From the NCBI GenBank assembly GCA_026391255.1, contig JAPLDU010000006.1:1-61215 (forward strand): a stretch of DNA of 61,215 nucleotides, in the 5' to 3' direction. This document shows positions 44,107-53,840 of the stretch, piece by piece. Made by a program: the position numbers and the translations under genes. Numbering within the stretch: position 1 is the stretch's first letter; the number at the start of each line of letters is the position of its first letter. Origin of the DNA: Bacteroidia bacterium (lineage in GTDB: Bacteria > Bacteroidota > Bacteroidia > Bacteroidales > JAPLDU01). A model generated the notes under the pieces. The model was not told the DNA's origin and searched no databases. It was given only the letters and a program-made list of their open reading frames with translations.

Positions 44107-44226
44107 CTATTATGAACTCTGATTTTAGTTCAAAGGTAAACAAAAATATGAAAGAAATAAAATTCATTCTGCTAAAAATATCATTTTCATATTTTCAATT
44201 CATTATTGACCGGTAAAAATTTTATG

Positions 44227-44378
44227 TCGTCACTACGTGACTTAAATACCGCAATTAATTTCTTTCTACAAAGATTTCATCCCTACGGGATTAAAGTTTT
44301 AATGTGTCAGAAAAACCCTGTCAGGGGTGAAATCTTTGTAGAAAAATATTCATAAAAACAATAAGCCCTGTAGGGGCG
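44227..44378. repeat. REP-like palindromes (TTCTACAAAGATTTC + CCCTACGGG)
   Basis: TTTCTACAAAGATTTCATCCCTACGGGA at 44262-44290 (shown here as TTTCTACAAAGATTTC and CCCTACGGG) is matched by a reverse-complement copy at 44316-44344 and a third partial copy at about 44362-44385 (GCCCTGTAGGGGC). They share the head of the 6.0-6.2 kb family. The rest of the gap to 44724 shows no gene. Confidence 0.78.
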
Positions 44379-44724
44379 AAATCATTTGGAAACTAATACA
44401 TTCGAGGGATTTAAGATGTATATAAATGTTTTCTCCGGACATCAGTGTTTTCATTTAAATGTTGTCTATGCATCAAAATTCTGATAGAATACTGTTTTGA
44501 ATTTATTAATTTCTCAATATTTTGCCATATTTTATTTTTTCCCCACACCTTTGTCACTTCCGTGACAGCTAATTCTTTAAATACTTCTTTTCAGTCTTAA
44601 TCTAAGATATTGAATAGATATTTAGCATGATAAAGACTTATAAAGAGTAAGCCCGCAGGGAGGGGAATGACTGGGTCCGGCTTTTCAGTCATCGGATTTT
44701 CAGGTAAATTTGAAAAAAAATTAT

Positions 44725-46953
44725 ATGAGAAATTTTACAAGTTTCATTATTTTAAGTTATATACTAATAAATCAGGTAATTGCACAATCTGTCAGTATTC
44801 CGGTCGAATGGAAATTTTCAACAGGTGATCAAGCTGAATGGGCAAAACCGGATTTTAATGATTCGGGATGGAAAACCATTTCAGCAGGAAAAGCATGGGA
44901 AAAACAAGGATACAAAGATTATGACGGTTTTGCCTGGTATCGTAATAATATTTTCATACCGTCTGAAATCAGGAAGAGTTCCCTGCTCGGTGACAGTCTG
45001 AAGATTTGCCTGGGTAAGATCGACGATTGTGACGAAACATACCTGAATGGCATTCTGATTGGTAAAAATGCAGGTAAGCCCTGTGATAAGGAAAAAGGTT
45101 TGTTTCCGTGGAATGACCTGCGCGAATATATAATTTCAGTTTCTGATCCTGCTATCCGGTGGGATGAAAAAAACGTACTGGCTGTCAAAGTATTTGACCA
45201 GGGAGGGCAGGGGGGTATGTTTGATGGGTTGCAGGAAATATTGATGATCGACCTGGTTGATTACCTTGAAATCACTACTCCCGATGATGCTTATAAGTTC
45301 TGGCAGGGAACTGATATGAAATATTCCATCATCCTGAAAAATAAAAACCCTAAAATGTCTGTCAGGGGTGAGTTGAGTTTCACTGTCAGGTCATTGATCG
45401 ATTCTGCCAGTATTTATACTTCATCTTTCAATGTGGATATTAATCCAAATAGCACGATTAATCAGACTTATACATTTTTGCAGCACGACAATTGCCTTGC
45501 AGTTACCACTTTTACAGAAAAAAAATCAGGTAAAACCAGGACATTCAGCACAGAAGTACCCTATGTCCTTACGCCACGACCTTCTGCTTTGCCCGGGATT
45601 AACGGAGCAAAGATTGCAGGTGTAAGGCCGGGTTCCCCGTTTTTATACAGGATTGCTGCAACCGGTGAGCCACCACTTGTTTTTAAAGCTGAAAATCTTC
45701 CCGGGAGCTTGTCGCTGGATGAAAAAACAGGAATTATTACAGGGAAAATAAAAAAGAAGGGTGAATTCAAAACAATGATCACAGTGACTAATAAACTGGG
45801 GATTGCAAAAAGAGAACTGAAAATCATTTGCGGGGAACAGATTTGCCTCACTCCGCCTATGGGCTGGAATAGCTGGAATTGCTGGGGACTGAGTGTGAGT
45901 GATGAAAAAGTGCGCCGGTCGGCTGCTTCAATGTTAAACAATCTCGCTTCACATGGATGGACATATATTAATATCGACGATGGATGGGAATTAAAGCACA
46001 GCAGGGGCAAAATAGTTACCAATGATAAATGCCCCGACATGAAAGCGCTATGCAGTTATATCCATTCTTTGGGGCTTAAAACCGGTATTTATTCTTCGCC
46101 CGGACCAAAAACCTGCGGAGGGTATGAAGGCAGTTACACTTACGAAAAAGCTGACGCAGCATCTTATGGTAAATGGGGTATTGATTATCTTAAATATGAC
46201 TGGTGTTCATATGACAGCATTGCAAAAGATACCAGCCCGGAAAACCTGCAAAAACCTTATCAGTTAATGAAGAAACAGTTGGATAAATCCGGGAGGGATA
46301 TTGTTTTCAGTCTGTGCCAGTTAGGAATGGGAGAGGTCTGGAAATGGGGCGGTGATGTTGGCGGAAACCTGTGGCGTACCAGCGGTGATATTTCTGATGA
46401 CTGGAAGAGTATGTCAGGCATCGGTTTCAGCCAGGATAAATGTTCGCAGTATGCCGGGCCCGGTCACTGGAACGATCCTGATATGCTGGTCGTTGGAAAG
46501 GTCGGCTGGGGACCTTCACTTCATAACAGCAAGCTTAGCTGTAATGAACAATATACTCATATCAGCCTGTGGTCGCTGCTCTCGGCCCCGTTGCTGATAG
46601 GTTGCGATCTTGACCAACTGGATGAATTCACCCTGAACATCCTTACCAATGATGAAGTACTCGAAATTGACCAGGACCCTCTTGGTAAACAAGCCCGGCA
46701 GTTACTGAAAAACGATAATTATCAGTTGTGGAAAAAAGACCTGGCAGATGGTTCTGTTGCTTTGGGAATATTTAATACCTCAACAAAAACAGAAAAGATC
46801 AGTATTTCATGGGAGCAGATTCAACTTAAAGGTAGCCAAACGATTCGTGATGTCTGGCGCCAGAAAGATACCGGTACTTCCGATAAGGGTTACCAGGCAA
46901 TCATAGCGCCTCACGGGGTGGTTTTGCTGAAAGTGACAAAGGTGATGGAGTGA
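44725..46953 (+). CDS. GH27 alpha-galactosidase with N-terminal galactose-binding-like and Ig-like domains
   Basis: An exported glycoside hydrolase that releases alpha-linked galactose (or related sugars). The 742-residue protein, from the ATG at 44725, has a signal peptide (about 1-21, ending NQVIAQ), a beta-galactosidase-type jelly-roll domain (about 25-175), a linker/Ig-like part ending in a putative-Ig repeat (about 285-365: LPGSLSLDEKTGIITG), and the GH27 TIM barrel (about 373-655) with its C-terminal beta domain. PPMGWNSWNCWG, INIDDGWE, nucleophile Asp492 (YLKYDWC) and acid/base Asp555 (RTSGDISDDW) are all present. There is no T9SS sorting domain, so it is likely periplasmic. No SusCD pair lies nearby. 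Confidence 0.93.
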   Translation: MRNFTSFIILSYILINQVIAQSVSIPVEWKFSTGDQAEWAKPDFNDSGWKTISAGKAWEKQGYKDYDGFAWYRNNIFIPSEIRKSSLLGDSLKICLGKIDDCDETYLNGILIGKNAGKPCDKEKGLFPWNDLREYIISVSDPAIRWDEKNVLAVKVFDQGGQGGMFDGLQEILMIDLVDYLEITTPDDAYKFWQGTDMKYSIILKNKNPKMSVRGELSFTVRSLIDSASIYTSSFNVDINPNSTINQTYTFLQHDNCLAVTTFTEKKSGKTRTFSTEVPYVLTPRPSALPGINGAKIAGVRPGSPFLYRIAATGEPPLVFKAENLPGSLSLDEKTGIITGKIKKKGEFKTMITVTNKLGIAKRELKIICGEQICLTPPMGWNSWNCWGLSVSDEKVRRSAASMLNNLASHGWTYINIDDGWELKHSRGKIVTNDKCPDMKALCSYIHSLGLKTGIYSSPGPKTCGGYEGSYTYEKADAASYGKWGIDYLKYDWCSYDSIAKDTSPENLQKPYQLMKKQLDKSGRDIVFSLCQLGMGEVWKWGGDVGGNLWRTSGDISDDWKSMSGIGFSQDKCSQYAGPGHWNDPDMLVVGKVGWGPSLHNSKLSCNEQYTHISLWSLLSAPLLIGCDLDQLDEFTLNILTNDEVLEIDQDPLGKQARQLLKNDNYQLWKKDLADGSVALGIFNTSTKTEKISISWEQIQLKGSQTIRDVWRQKDTGTSDKGYQAIIAPHGVVLLKVTKVME

Positions 46954-46974
46954 TGAGGTGATGAAGTGACATGT

Positions 46975-47296
46975 CAAATTACGAGTTACGAATTACGAGT
47001 TACGAATTACGAGTTAGGAATTACGAATTACGAGTTACGAATTACGAATTACGAATTACGAGTTACGAATTACGAATTACGAGTTAGGAATTACGAGTTA
47101 GGAATTACGAGTTACGAATTACGAATTACGAGTTACGAATTACGAATTACGAGTTAGGAATTACGAGTTAGGAATTACGAGTTAGGAATTACGAATTACG
47201 AGTTACGAATTACGAATTACGAGTTACGAATTACGAGTTACGAATTACGAATTACGAGTTAGGAATTACGAGTTAGGAATTACGAGTTACGAATTA
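46975..47296. repeat. Long heptamer array (ATTACGA / GTTACGA / GTTAGGA)
   Basis: About 46 contiguous 7-bp units over 320 bp, with two alternating sequence types that form higher-order patterns of 14, 21 and 28 bp. It is the longest array in the window. Because 7 is not a multiple of 3, each frame repeats every 21 bp, which produces spurious reading frames. Confidence 0.95.
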
Positions 47297-47379
47297 TTTG
47301 GAGACAGGTGCGGAGGGAAGTTTGACAGGGCAATAAATAGTATCTGTTGAAAAAGTCTGAAGGACTTTAAGCTGAATAG

Positions 47380-47787
47380 TCCCGGGCGAAACCCGGGGTT
47401 GACGTGCCCACCCCACATTGGTTCCCGGCTTCGCATGTGATATTTTGTTTTGAAACTACCATCTTGTAGCGAAGCCGGCGCAATTGTTAACATTATTATC
47501 ATATGACTTGTGATTCGTGACGTTCGTGATGAAGCGACAAGGCGAACGAAGCGATGGTGCGACAAAGAGAAAAATCAATCAACACTCACCATACACCATT
47601 CACCACTCACCATTCACCACTCACCCTTCACCTATGCCCACAGGGCGTTGCCCTGAGCTGTTGATCACGCCCTTGCAGGGCAAATCGTTTTTCATTTTCA
47701 AATTAGCACATTTCGACAAGCTCAATGCAACGCATTTTCAAATTTTCAAATTGAATTTCCATTCACTATTCACTACTCACTATTCAC
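47380..47787. repeat. Palindromic and inverted-copy repeats between the array and the giant-gene terminator
   Basis: A hairpin-rich unit at 47380-47480 (CCCGGGCGAAACCCGGGG; CCGGCTTCGC with GCGAAGCCGG) is followed by heptamer CACTCAC/CATTCAC units (47580-47635). At 47630-47761 lies the inverted copy of the element at 39551-39680. No gene is credible in 46954-47843. Confidence 0.8.
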
Positions 47788-47827
47788 AAAAAAAAGCCCC
47801 CTGCATGAGAAGCAGGAGGCTTTTTTA
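47788..47827 (-). terminator. Rho-independent terminator of the giant T9SS gene
   Basis: AGCCTCCTGC-TTCTCAT-GCAGGGGGCT hairpin (minus strand) with A/T runs on both sides, about 17 nt past the stop at 47844. Confidence 0.85.
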
Positions 47828-47843
47828 CGTTTATCAAATGGGG

Positions 47844-50800
47844 TTATTTGCTGATACTCATTTGCCTGGTTGCTACAAATCCTGATGTGATAATCTGGTA
47901 GAAATAGCTTCCTGCAGCAAGTCCGGTTGCATTGAACGGAACTTTGTATTCTCCGGCTTTATAATAACCGGTAACAATATCGGAGATCTTATCACCGAGT
48001 ACATTGTAAAGGCTGATAGAAACCTGGGTATCTTCAGGAACTCTGAATGTAATGGTGGTAGTTTCCCTGAACGGGTTAGGGTTGTTCTGCAGGAGTGCAT
48101 ATGCATTTGAAGCTACCATTGACTTACCTGCAATACTGATACCGTTACTGGTGAAACTGCCGGATCCTTCCACCCAGCTGTTAACCACAATAACATCTAC
48201 AGTATTGGTTTCCTGATGCCAGATTTTAATGGTAAAGGGTTGTCCTTCACCTACACCTTCAGCAAAAGGAGTGGTCATATCATCACCCCAGATGGTAATT
48301 TCTGTATTTCCTCCGAAATATACAGAAGAACCTGACAGTTCACCGCTTGGATTGAACACTCCGATCTCATCGCCGATCACAGGTTTGGTTGTCCATGATT
48401 CTGCCGGAATACCCAATGTCATGTTGTTGCCTGTATTTTCCACATCACCATAATAGAATGGAGCAGGAATACTGATAACATCAGCCTTGGCATAGCTTGA
48501 GGAGGAGTTTGGCGGATAATACAGGGTTCCGGCACAAGCCATCTTGATCTGGTAACCCTGACCAGGTACCATATTGGTATTATTCTGAGTACTGCCGGTA
48601 TATTCGCCGATCGTGCAAAGACTGAATTGCGGCCAGTAAACATGTCCCACCTGGTCTTTCATAATGGTGATACAGTTTGTGGCTGAACCTGTGTATGCGC
48701 CCAGTGTGCTGAGCATTGCAATACCATTTGCGCCAACAATCGGGCCGGGAGTCATTCTCAGGTAACCGATAATGTACCAGCCGGTATTTAATGTTATCGG
48801 GCTGATTTCAGGTACGCATGCAAGACCTGCCACAGTAAATGAGGAGGCTTGTGTTGTCTTGATCTGGTAACCCTGACCCAAAATGATATTGAAATTGTTT
48901 TGAGTGCTGCCGGTATATTCACCGATGGTACACAGACCGAATTGCGGCCAGTAAACATGTCCTACCTGGTCTTTCACAATTACCACTTTATTGTTTGTAA
49001 GATTGACATTATCATACGGTACCGGTTGAATAGCAGAAAGAACATTTTTAAGATTCGGATCAGTTGGTATGATATAAGTGGACCAGATGCCCCATCCTGA
49101 AGGTAAGTTGATGGTCTGGTACTGAACGGTAATGGCAGCCAGTGCAGAGATTCCGCTGGATCCTCCCGAGAGGAAGGTGTTTGTCTGCGGGTAAGTCGGC
49201 GGCTGGATATAGGTTGCAGTTCCCGGGTGAGCGCCCAGAGGTGTTGGGGTCCACAATTTCCATGTGAATACTTCACCGGCAGCAAAACCATTTACCTGTC
49301 CGCCGCTGGCGGTATTGCCATATGCAATAAGGTCAGTAGCCATATTGTTCCATACCTGGGCTCCGCCGCAAACCAACGTATTGCCCTGGTGGAAGAATAC
49401 TCCTAACCAGCTCCCCGGAGGCGCTGTGCTGGCGTCAAGTGTAATGAGTGCACTGGCAGGAATATGAATGTTATGGGTCACCGTAGTAATTGTTGGCGCC
49501 GGGCTCCATGGATTCGGAGTCAGTATCGTACTAAATGCGGTTACGGTACATCCGTGTGCATCAGTCACAGTCACCTGGTAATTACCCCCGTACAGATTGG
49601 AAAGGTTGACGGTAGTCTGGCCACCGGGCGCCCACAGGTAGGTATATGGTGTAACGCCTCCGCTGGTCGTCTGTGTAATAGCGCCGGTATTACCTCCAAG
49701 TGTGGTTACATCGGTTGGGGATAAGAGAGTTGTAAGTGCATAAGGCTCTGTAACAGTAGCGGTGGCTGTATTGGTATGTGCCGCAGCATCGGTAACCGTT
49801 ACCGTATAGGTACCTGCCGCAAGTCCGGTAAGATCCTGTGTTGTCTGGCTGTTTGACCAGTTATAGGTGAATGGAGTCACACCGGAAGTGTTGACAATAC
49901 TAAGATCAATAGCGCCATTACCGGCTCCTGCACAGGTGAGGTTGGTAACCGCAGAGGTAAGTGTAAATGCAACAGATGATTGTACCACTATAGTATAATC
50001 CATGGTTTGTCCGTAAGAATAACTTCCGCATGGATCAGTCGGATTCTGATAACATACCAATGTTAATCTCATATGGTGCGTTCCACCGGTGTTTGCAAGG
50101 GTGGTAGCGTCAAATTCAGGTACCATAAAGTCGTGAGTTACAGTTGATCCTGCGGATGCAAAATACCAGTTGGTAACCACTTCCTCATCTGAGGAGAAGG
50201 TACCGTCGTTGTTGTAGTCAACCCAGATGGTTACATATTCATAACCGTAGTATGAACACGTACCGCTCATCAGATAGGTTGAATCCTGTTGCACATGAAT
50301 GCTGATACTGGTATAATCTATATATCCGCCACTGCATGGAATACTGCTCTGGTTGTTATCAGCAAGGTGGAATGCCACCAGTTGGTCGCCATCCGAACAG
50401 TTATAGGTATATGACGGTGTACAGGTATTGGGCGGACTGTTGGTGATATCTGCGCACAGGTTATCGTTCGCAGGTATACCGTCTCCCGGGTAAGTGGTAT
50501 ATACACAAATATGGTATGTAGCGTAAGCTGACAGGTCGGCAGTGGCGGTAAAATTGTAAATGTAATGTGCACCGGGTGCCAGAGGTGTTGTTCCGAGGTT
50601 TATAACTTCGTTCACGGGAGTACCGCCGTTGATCGTGTAATGAATGGGGATATTGTTTAATGGATTCAGACCATTATTGTAAACATTGGCGGTCACAACT
50701 TGCGAAGCCGTCAGGTTTGTACCGCTTACCGGAGCTGTTATAGCCCACATATAAGCGTCATAAGGCGGATACTGCGTTGTTACCGTTACGGGAACATAGC

Positions 50801-53800
50801 TGGTGGGACAGCCGGTTGATGAATAATAAATAGTCCCGTTATAAGTATATGGTTGATATACTGCACCAAATGGATAATAAATCGCGATACCTCCCGTAAA
50901 GGTAAGAGTACCGTCGGTATATGTGTTTGAACCACTTGAGAATTCAACAGAACTGGTGCCATTGTCTGTGATGTAAATACCGTAAGTACCGGGGGCGGCG
51001 GGGAATCCACCAATTGTACTCAGGATAATCTGGCCTGTTGTTGTAACTGTCTGGCTTCCGAGCAGTGTCCATGCTGAAGAATTTGCCGTACTCCCGACAT
51101 AAGTACCTGGTTTGTAATAAATCCATATGGTACCTGCCTGATAGACCCATGTCCTGAAACTGTCAACATGGATAGCCTGTGTGGTAGTGATGTCGAACAT
51201 AACTCCGTCCGCATACCAACCACCTGTATAATTGGTTGTGAGAGCGCCGCTGGTTCCGTTTGAGCCGGCCTGCAGATAGTAAACGGTAGTATCAAATAAC
51301 GGTGGAGTGGTATAGCTTGTACCATAACCCAGGCTGGTGCCTGTAGGTGAATTCCACCATGAATAAGTCTGACCCGGGGTTGGGCTATTCACATTAAGCG
51401 TGGCAGTACTGCCTGACCATATCGTTACATTATTGGCTGATGGAAGAGGTGGAGTGACCCCGTTGATAATGGTCGTACTCGTTGTATTGTTGGCGATTGC
51501 CGGATCAGCCGGATAATTAACAGATGCATAAATTGTGAAGCTGGTTTGAACAGCAGATGTCAGGTCAGCCGGTGTGGTAAAGGTATAAGTATAGTTGGCG
51601 CCAGGCAGAATGGTGGCGCTGATAGTCTCCGTTACCGGTGATATGAAACCAAAATGATAGGATACCGGTATGTTGCCGAATATGGTATCGCCGTTATTAT
51701 GGATGGTAATGGTTACGTTTTCCAGTGTCATGTCACATCCTGCAGTTGGAGCGGTAATGCCTGTAATAGCCAGGTCATACTGTGGCAAAGCAAACAGGGT
51801 CACGCAAGTCGTATCGTTCATATTGTCAACGGTATCACCTGCAAGTATGGTATAACAACACAAAGTATTATTTCCATAAATCGGAATGAAACCGGGAAGA
51901 CTGACATTGTCGGTTGCACCATAAGCAAGGCTTCCTGTCCATGACTGGATAACCGGAGTGCCACCGTTCAATTTATATGCAACCTGCAAACCGGTAATGG
52001 TATCGAGACCAAAGTTCTTTATGGTGCACTGAACGGGAGGCGTAGTCATGTTCTGTATAATGTTATTTGTAAGAGGCGCTGTAACTGCGGTTACACCTGC
52101 ATTCCATGGCAAGGGAACAGTAATGGCAAAGTTATCTAAAGATACGCCATCATAGGTCACTGAGCCGTCTGAGTTAAATGAAAATCTGAACTGTACGAGA
52201 CTGGAATAATTGTTAAACTGATCCAGGAGGAAAGTGGGTTTAATCCAGTTGCCTGATGTACCTGGTGTTCCGGCCCATGCAGGTAAGTAGGTTGAATATA
52301 TGGATGCAATATTGTACCAGTTGGTCGAGTTGGGTGAACCCACTGCTCCGAGAGTGTACCAGTTTACACCGTTGGTAGAGTAATCAAGTCGCGTTCCGTC
52401 ATAATTGAGTTCAGTATTAAATTTCAGTTCAAATTCAATAGAAGCATTGTATATCCCTGAAAAATTAAAGAATGGTGAAGTGAGGGTACAATTTGCACTG
52501 TTTGTATATGCAGTAGTCAGGTTGATATCCCATGCATTATCTCCTGAGAATGTTCCCGTGGTGCTTCCGAATGCAGGCATGCCAAGCTGCCATTGCGATC
52601 CATTGGATGCCGGGCCGGCCTGCCAGTAACTGGTTCCGTCAAAGTTATCATACCATGGAAGGTTAAAAGAAGCAACGCCAAAGCCGGTTCCGCAGGCAAA
52701 ATTGTTTCCGGCATACATATCCGGCGGATAGATCAGGTAAGCGCAAATGGTGTATGCTCCTGCCGGTACTACCATCCCTGTAAAGGTAACAGTGGAAGTT
52801 CCAAGGAATGCCAGGTTGCCCGTCCAGGCAACAGTATCCTGTATAACGCCATTCAGTGTGTAATAAACGCTGACAGCCGTCAATGGTTGTGTTCCGGTGT
52901 TCATCAGCCCAACAACTACGTTGGTAGTGCTGTTTTGCGGTGCGGCGCCCGTTGGTGATATGATGCTGGTAATATCTGCATCGTATGGAACAAGCGGCAA
53001 TACTGTCACATCATAATCTTCTGTTTCTCCCCATTCTGAATATGTACCACACGGATCAGTCGGTCCATTCGATGTATAACCATTCCATTCCCAACCTATC
53101 ACCCTGAACCTGTGTGTTCCTGCTACTGCATTCCCTGGTACCTGGAAAGTTCCGGTAACTACCTGCGATGTGGATGAAGTATAATAGCTCGTACCGAACA
53201 TAAACTCGCTTGACTTGAAGATTCCGTCATGGTTCCAGTCTGCCCATACTCCAAAACCGGTTTCATACCCCTGTAATGTAAGGGTTATTGTTTGGCCAGG
53301 TTGAACCACCAGGTGATAATTCGGATAGGTAGATGATGGGAAATATCCATATCCCATAGCATTGCCATCACATAGTGAAGGGTTGTGGACGATATTCTGT
53401 ATTCCGCCAGAAGTTGTCACATTACTAATGTACCCATATGGACCCGAGCATCCGTAGCTGGGGAATGTTGGAATACAATAGACAAGCGGTAAATTTATTA
53501 CTGAAACGCATGCAGTATCGTTGGAAGTGTAGGTGTCGCAGTAATAGGAAGTATATGCGCAAATATGGAAGGTATCCGGTAAGGTCAGGTCTGCAAGAGT
53601 TGTGAATGTATGAGTAAGTGTATTGCCGAAATATAAAGTATCCTGTAATGTTTCGGAAACCTGTACTCCTGTTTCCTGTATGGTATAAGTAACCGTAAAG
53701 TTAGAGACGGGCGCTGTACCATAGTTGATCAGTTGCACTGTTACCGGTTCTGCATTGTTAAGCTGGATGGCAGTAACAGGTGAAGTAATACCGAGAATAC

Positions 53801-53840
53801 CTACGTCGCATGCAGGTGCGCCTGTTATAACTGCAGTCAC
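47844..53840 (-). CDS. Giant T9SS-sorted surface protein, C-terminal part (after frameshift)
   Basis: 1998 residues of a larger protein, read from the first ATG of this frame; the real coding probably continues upstream to about 53887. Domains in order (approximate): CARDB-like (15-135), GEVED (140-290, WGETEDYDV), CARDB-like, a choice-of-anchor J-like domain (395-590), more CARDB-like, an Ig-like domain, a second GEVED (1185-1310), SprB repeats (1315-1480), two copies of a KDQVGHVYWPQF module (about 1640-1780), and a type A sorting domain (1915-1998: LLQNNPNPFRETTTITF). The start lacks a signal peptide, so it cannot be exported alone. The 3' terminator is good. Role: surface adhesin-like protein, by domain content. 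Confidence 0.8.
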   Translation of the reverse strand: MTAVITGAPACDVGILGITSPVTAIQLNNAEPVTVQLINYGTAPVSNFTVTYTIQETGVQVSETLQDTLYFGNTLTHTFTTLADLTLPDTFHICAYTSYYCDTYTSNDTACVSVINLPLVYCIPTFPSYGCSGPYGYISNVTTSGGIQNIVHNPSLCDGNAMGYGYFPSSTYPNYHLVVQPGQTITLTLQGYETGFGVWADWNHDGIFKSSEFMFGTSYYTSSTSQVVTGTFQVPGNAVAGTHRFRVIGWEWNGYTSNGPTDPCGTYSEWGETEDYDVTVLPLVPYDADITSIISPTGAAPQNSTTNVVVGLMNTGTQPLTAVSVYYTLNGVIQDTVAWTGNLAFLGTSTVTFTGMVVPAGAYTICAYLIYPPDMYAGNNFACGTGFGVASFNLPWYDNFDGTSYWQAGPASNGSQWQLGMPAFGSTTGTFSGDNAWDINLTTAYTNSANCTLTSPFFNFSGIYNASIEFELKFNTELNYDGTRLDYSTNGVNWYTLGAVGSPNSTNWYNIASIYSTYLPAWAGTPGTSGNWIKPTFLLDQFNNYSSLVQFRFSFNSDGSVTYDGVSLDNFAITVPLPWNAGVTAVTAPLTNNIIQNMTTPPVQCTIKNFGLDTITGLQVAYKLNGGTPVIQSWTGSLAYGATDNVSLPGFIPIYGNNTLCCYTILAGDTVDNMNDTTCVTLFALPQYDLAITGITAPTAGCDMTLENVTITIHNNGDTIFGNIPVSYHFGFISPVTETISATILPGANYTYTFTTPADLTSAVQTSFTIYASVNYPADPAIANNTTSTTIINGVTPPLPSANNVTIWSGSTATLNVNSPTPGQTYSWWNSPTGTSLGYGTSYTTPPLFDTTVYYLQAGSNGTSGALTTNYTGGWYADGVMFDITTTQAIHVDSFRTWVYQAGTIWIYYKPGTYVGSTANSSAWTLLGSQTVTTTGQIILSTIGGFPAAPGTYGIYITDNGTSSVEFSSGSNTYTDGTLTFTGGIAIYYPFGAVYQPYTYNGTIYYSSTGCPTSYVPVTVTTQYPPYDAYMWAITAPVSGTNLTASQVVTANVYNNGLNPLNNIPIHYTINGGTPVNEVINLGTTPLAPGAHYIYNFTATADLSAYATYHICVYTTYPGDGIPANDNLCADITNSPPNTCTPSYTYNCSDGDQLVAFHLADNNQSSIPCSGGYIDYTSISIHVQQDSTYLMSGTCSYYGYEYVTIWVDYNNDGTFSSDEEVVTNWYFASAGSTVTHDFMVPEFDATTLANTGGTHHMRLTLVCYQNPTDPCGSYSYGQTMDYTIVVQSSVAFTLTSAVTNLTCAGAGNGAIDLSIVNTSGVTPFTYNWSNSQTTQDLTGLAAGTYTVTVTDAAAHTNTATATVTEPYALTTLLSPTDVTTLGGNTGAITQTTSGGVTPYTYLWAPGGQTTVNLSNLYGGNYQVTVTDAHGCTVTAFSTILTPNPWSPAPTITTVTHNIHIPASALITLDASTAPPGSWLGVFFHQGNTLVCGGAQVWNNMATDLIAYGNTASGGQVNGFAAGEVFTWKLWTPTPLGAHPGTATYIQPPTYPQTNTFLSGGSSGISALAAITVQYQTINLPSGWGIWSTYIIPTDPNLKNVLSAIQPVPYDNVNLTNNKVVIVKDQVGHVYWPQFGLCTIGEYTGSTQNNFNIILGQGYQIKTTQASSFTVAGLACVPEISPITLNTGWYIIGYLRMTPGPIVGANGIAMLSTLGAYTGSATNCITIMKDQVGHVYWPQFSLCTIGEYTGSTQNNTNMVPGQGYQIKMACAGTLYYPPNSSSSYAKADVISIPAPFYYGDVENTGNNMTLGIPAESWTTKPVIGDEIGVFNPSGELSGSSVYFGGNTEITIWGDDMTTPFAEGVGEGQPFTIKIWHQETNTVDVIVVNSWVEGSGSFTSNGISIAGKSMVASNAYALLQNNPNPFRETTTITFRVPEDTQVSISLYNVLGDKISDIVTGYYKAGEYKVPFNATGLAAGSYFYQIITSGFVATRQMSISK

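Noticed and set aside
45561-46040. 159-residue antisense frame in the GH27 gene
   Set aside because: The sense strand encodes conserved GH27 motifs over the same bases; the antisense frame has no recognisable domain.
46966-47157. 63-residue reading frame rich in YELR/TNYEL repeats
   Set aside because: It is a translation of the ATTACGA/GTTACGA heptamer array; the 7-residue period is simply 3 times 7 bp, and there is no start signal or homology.
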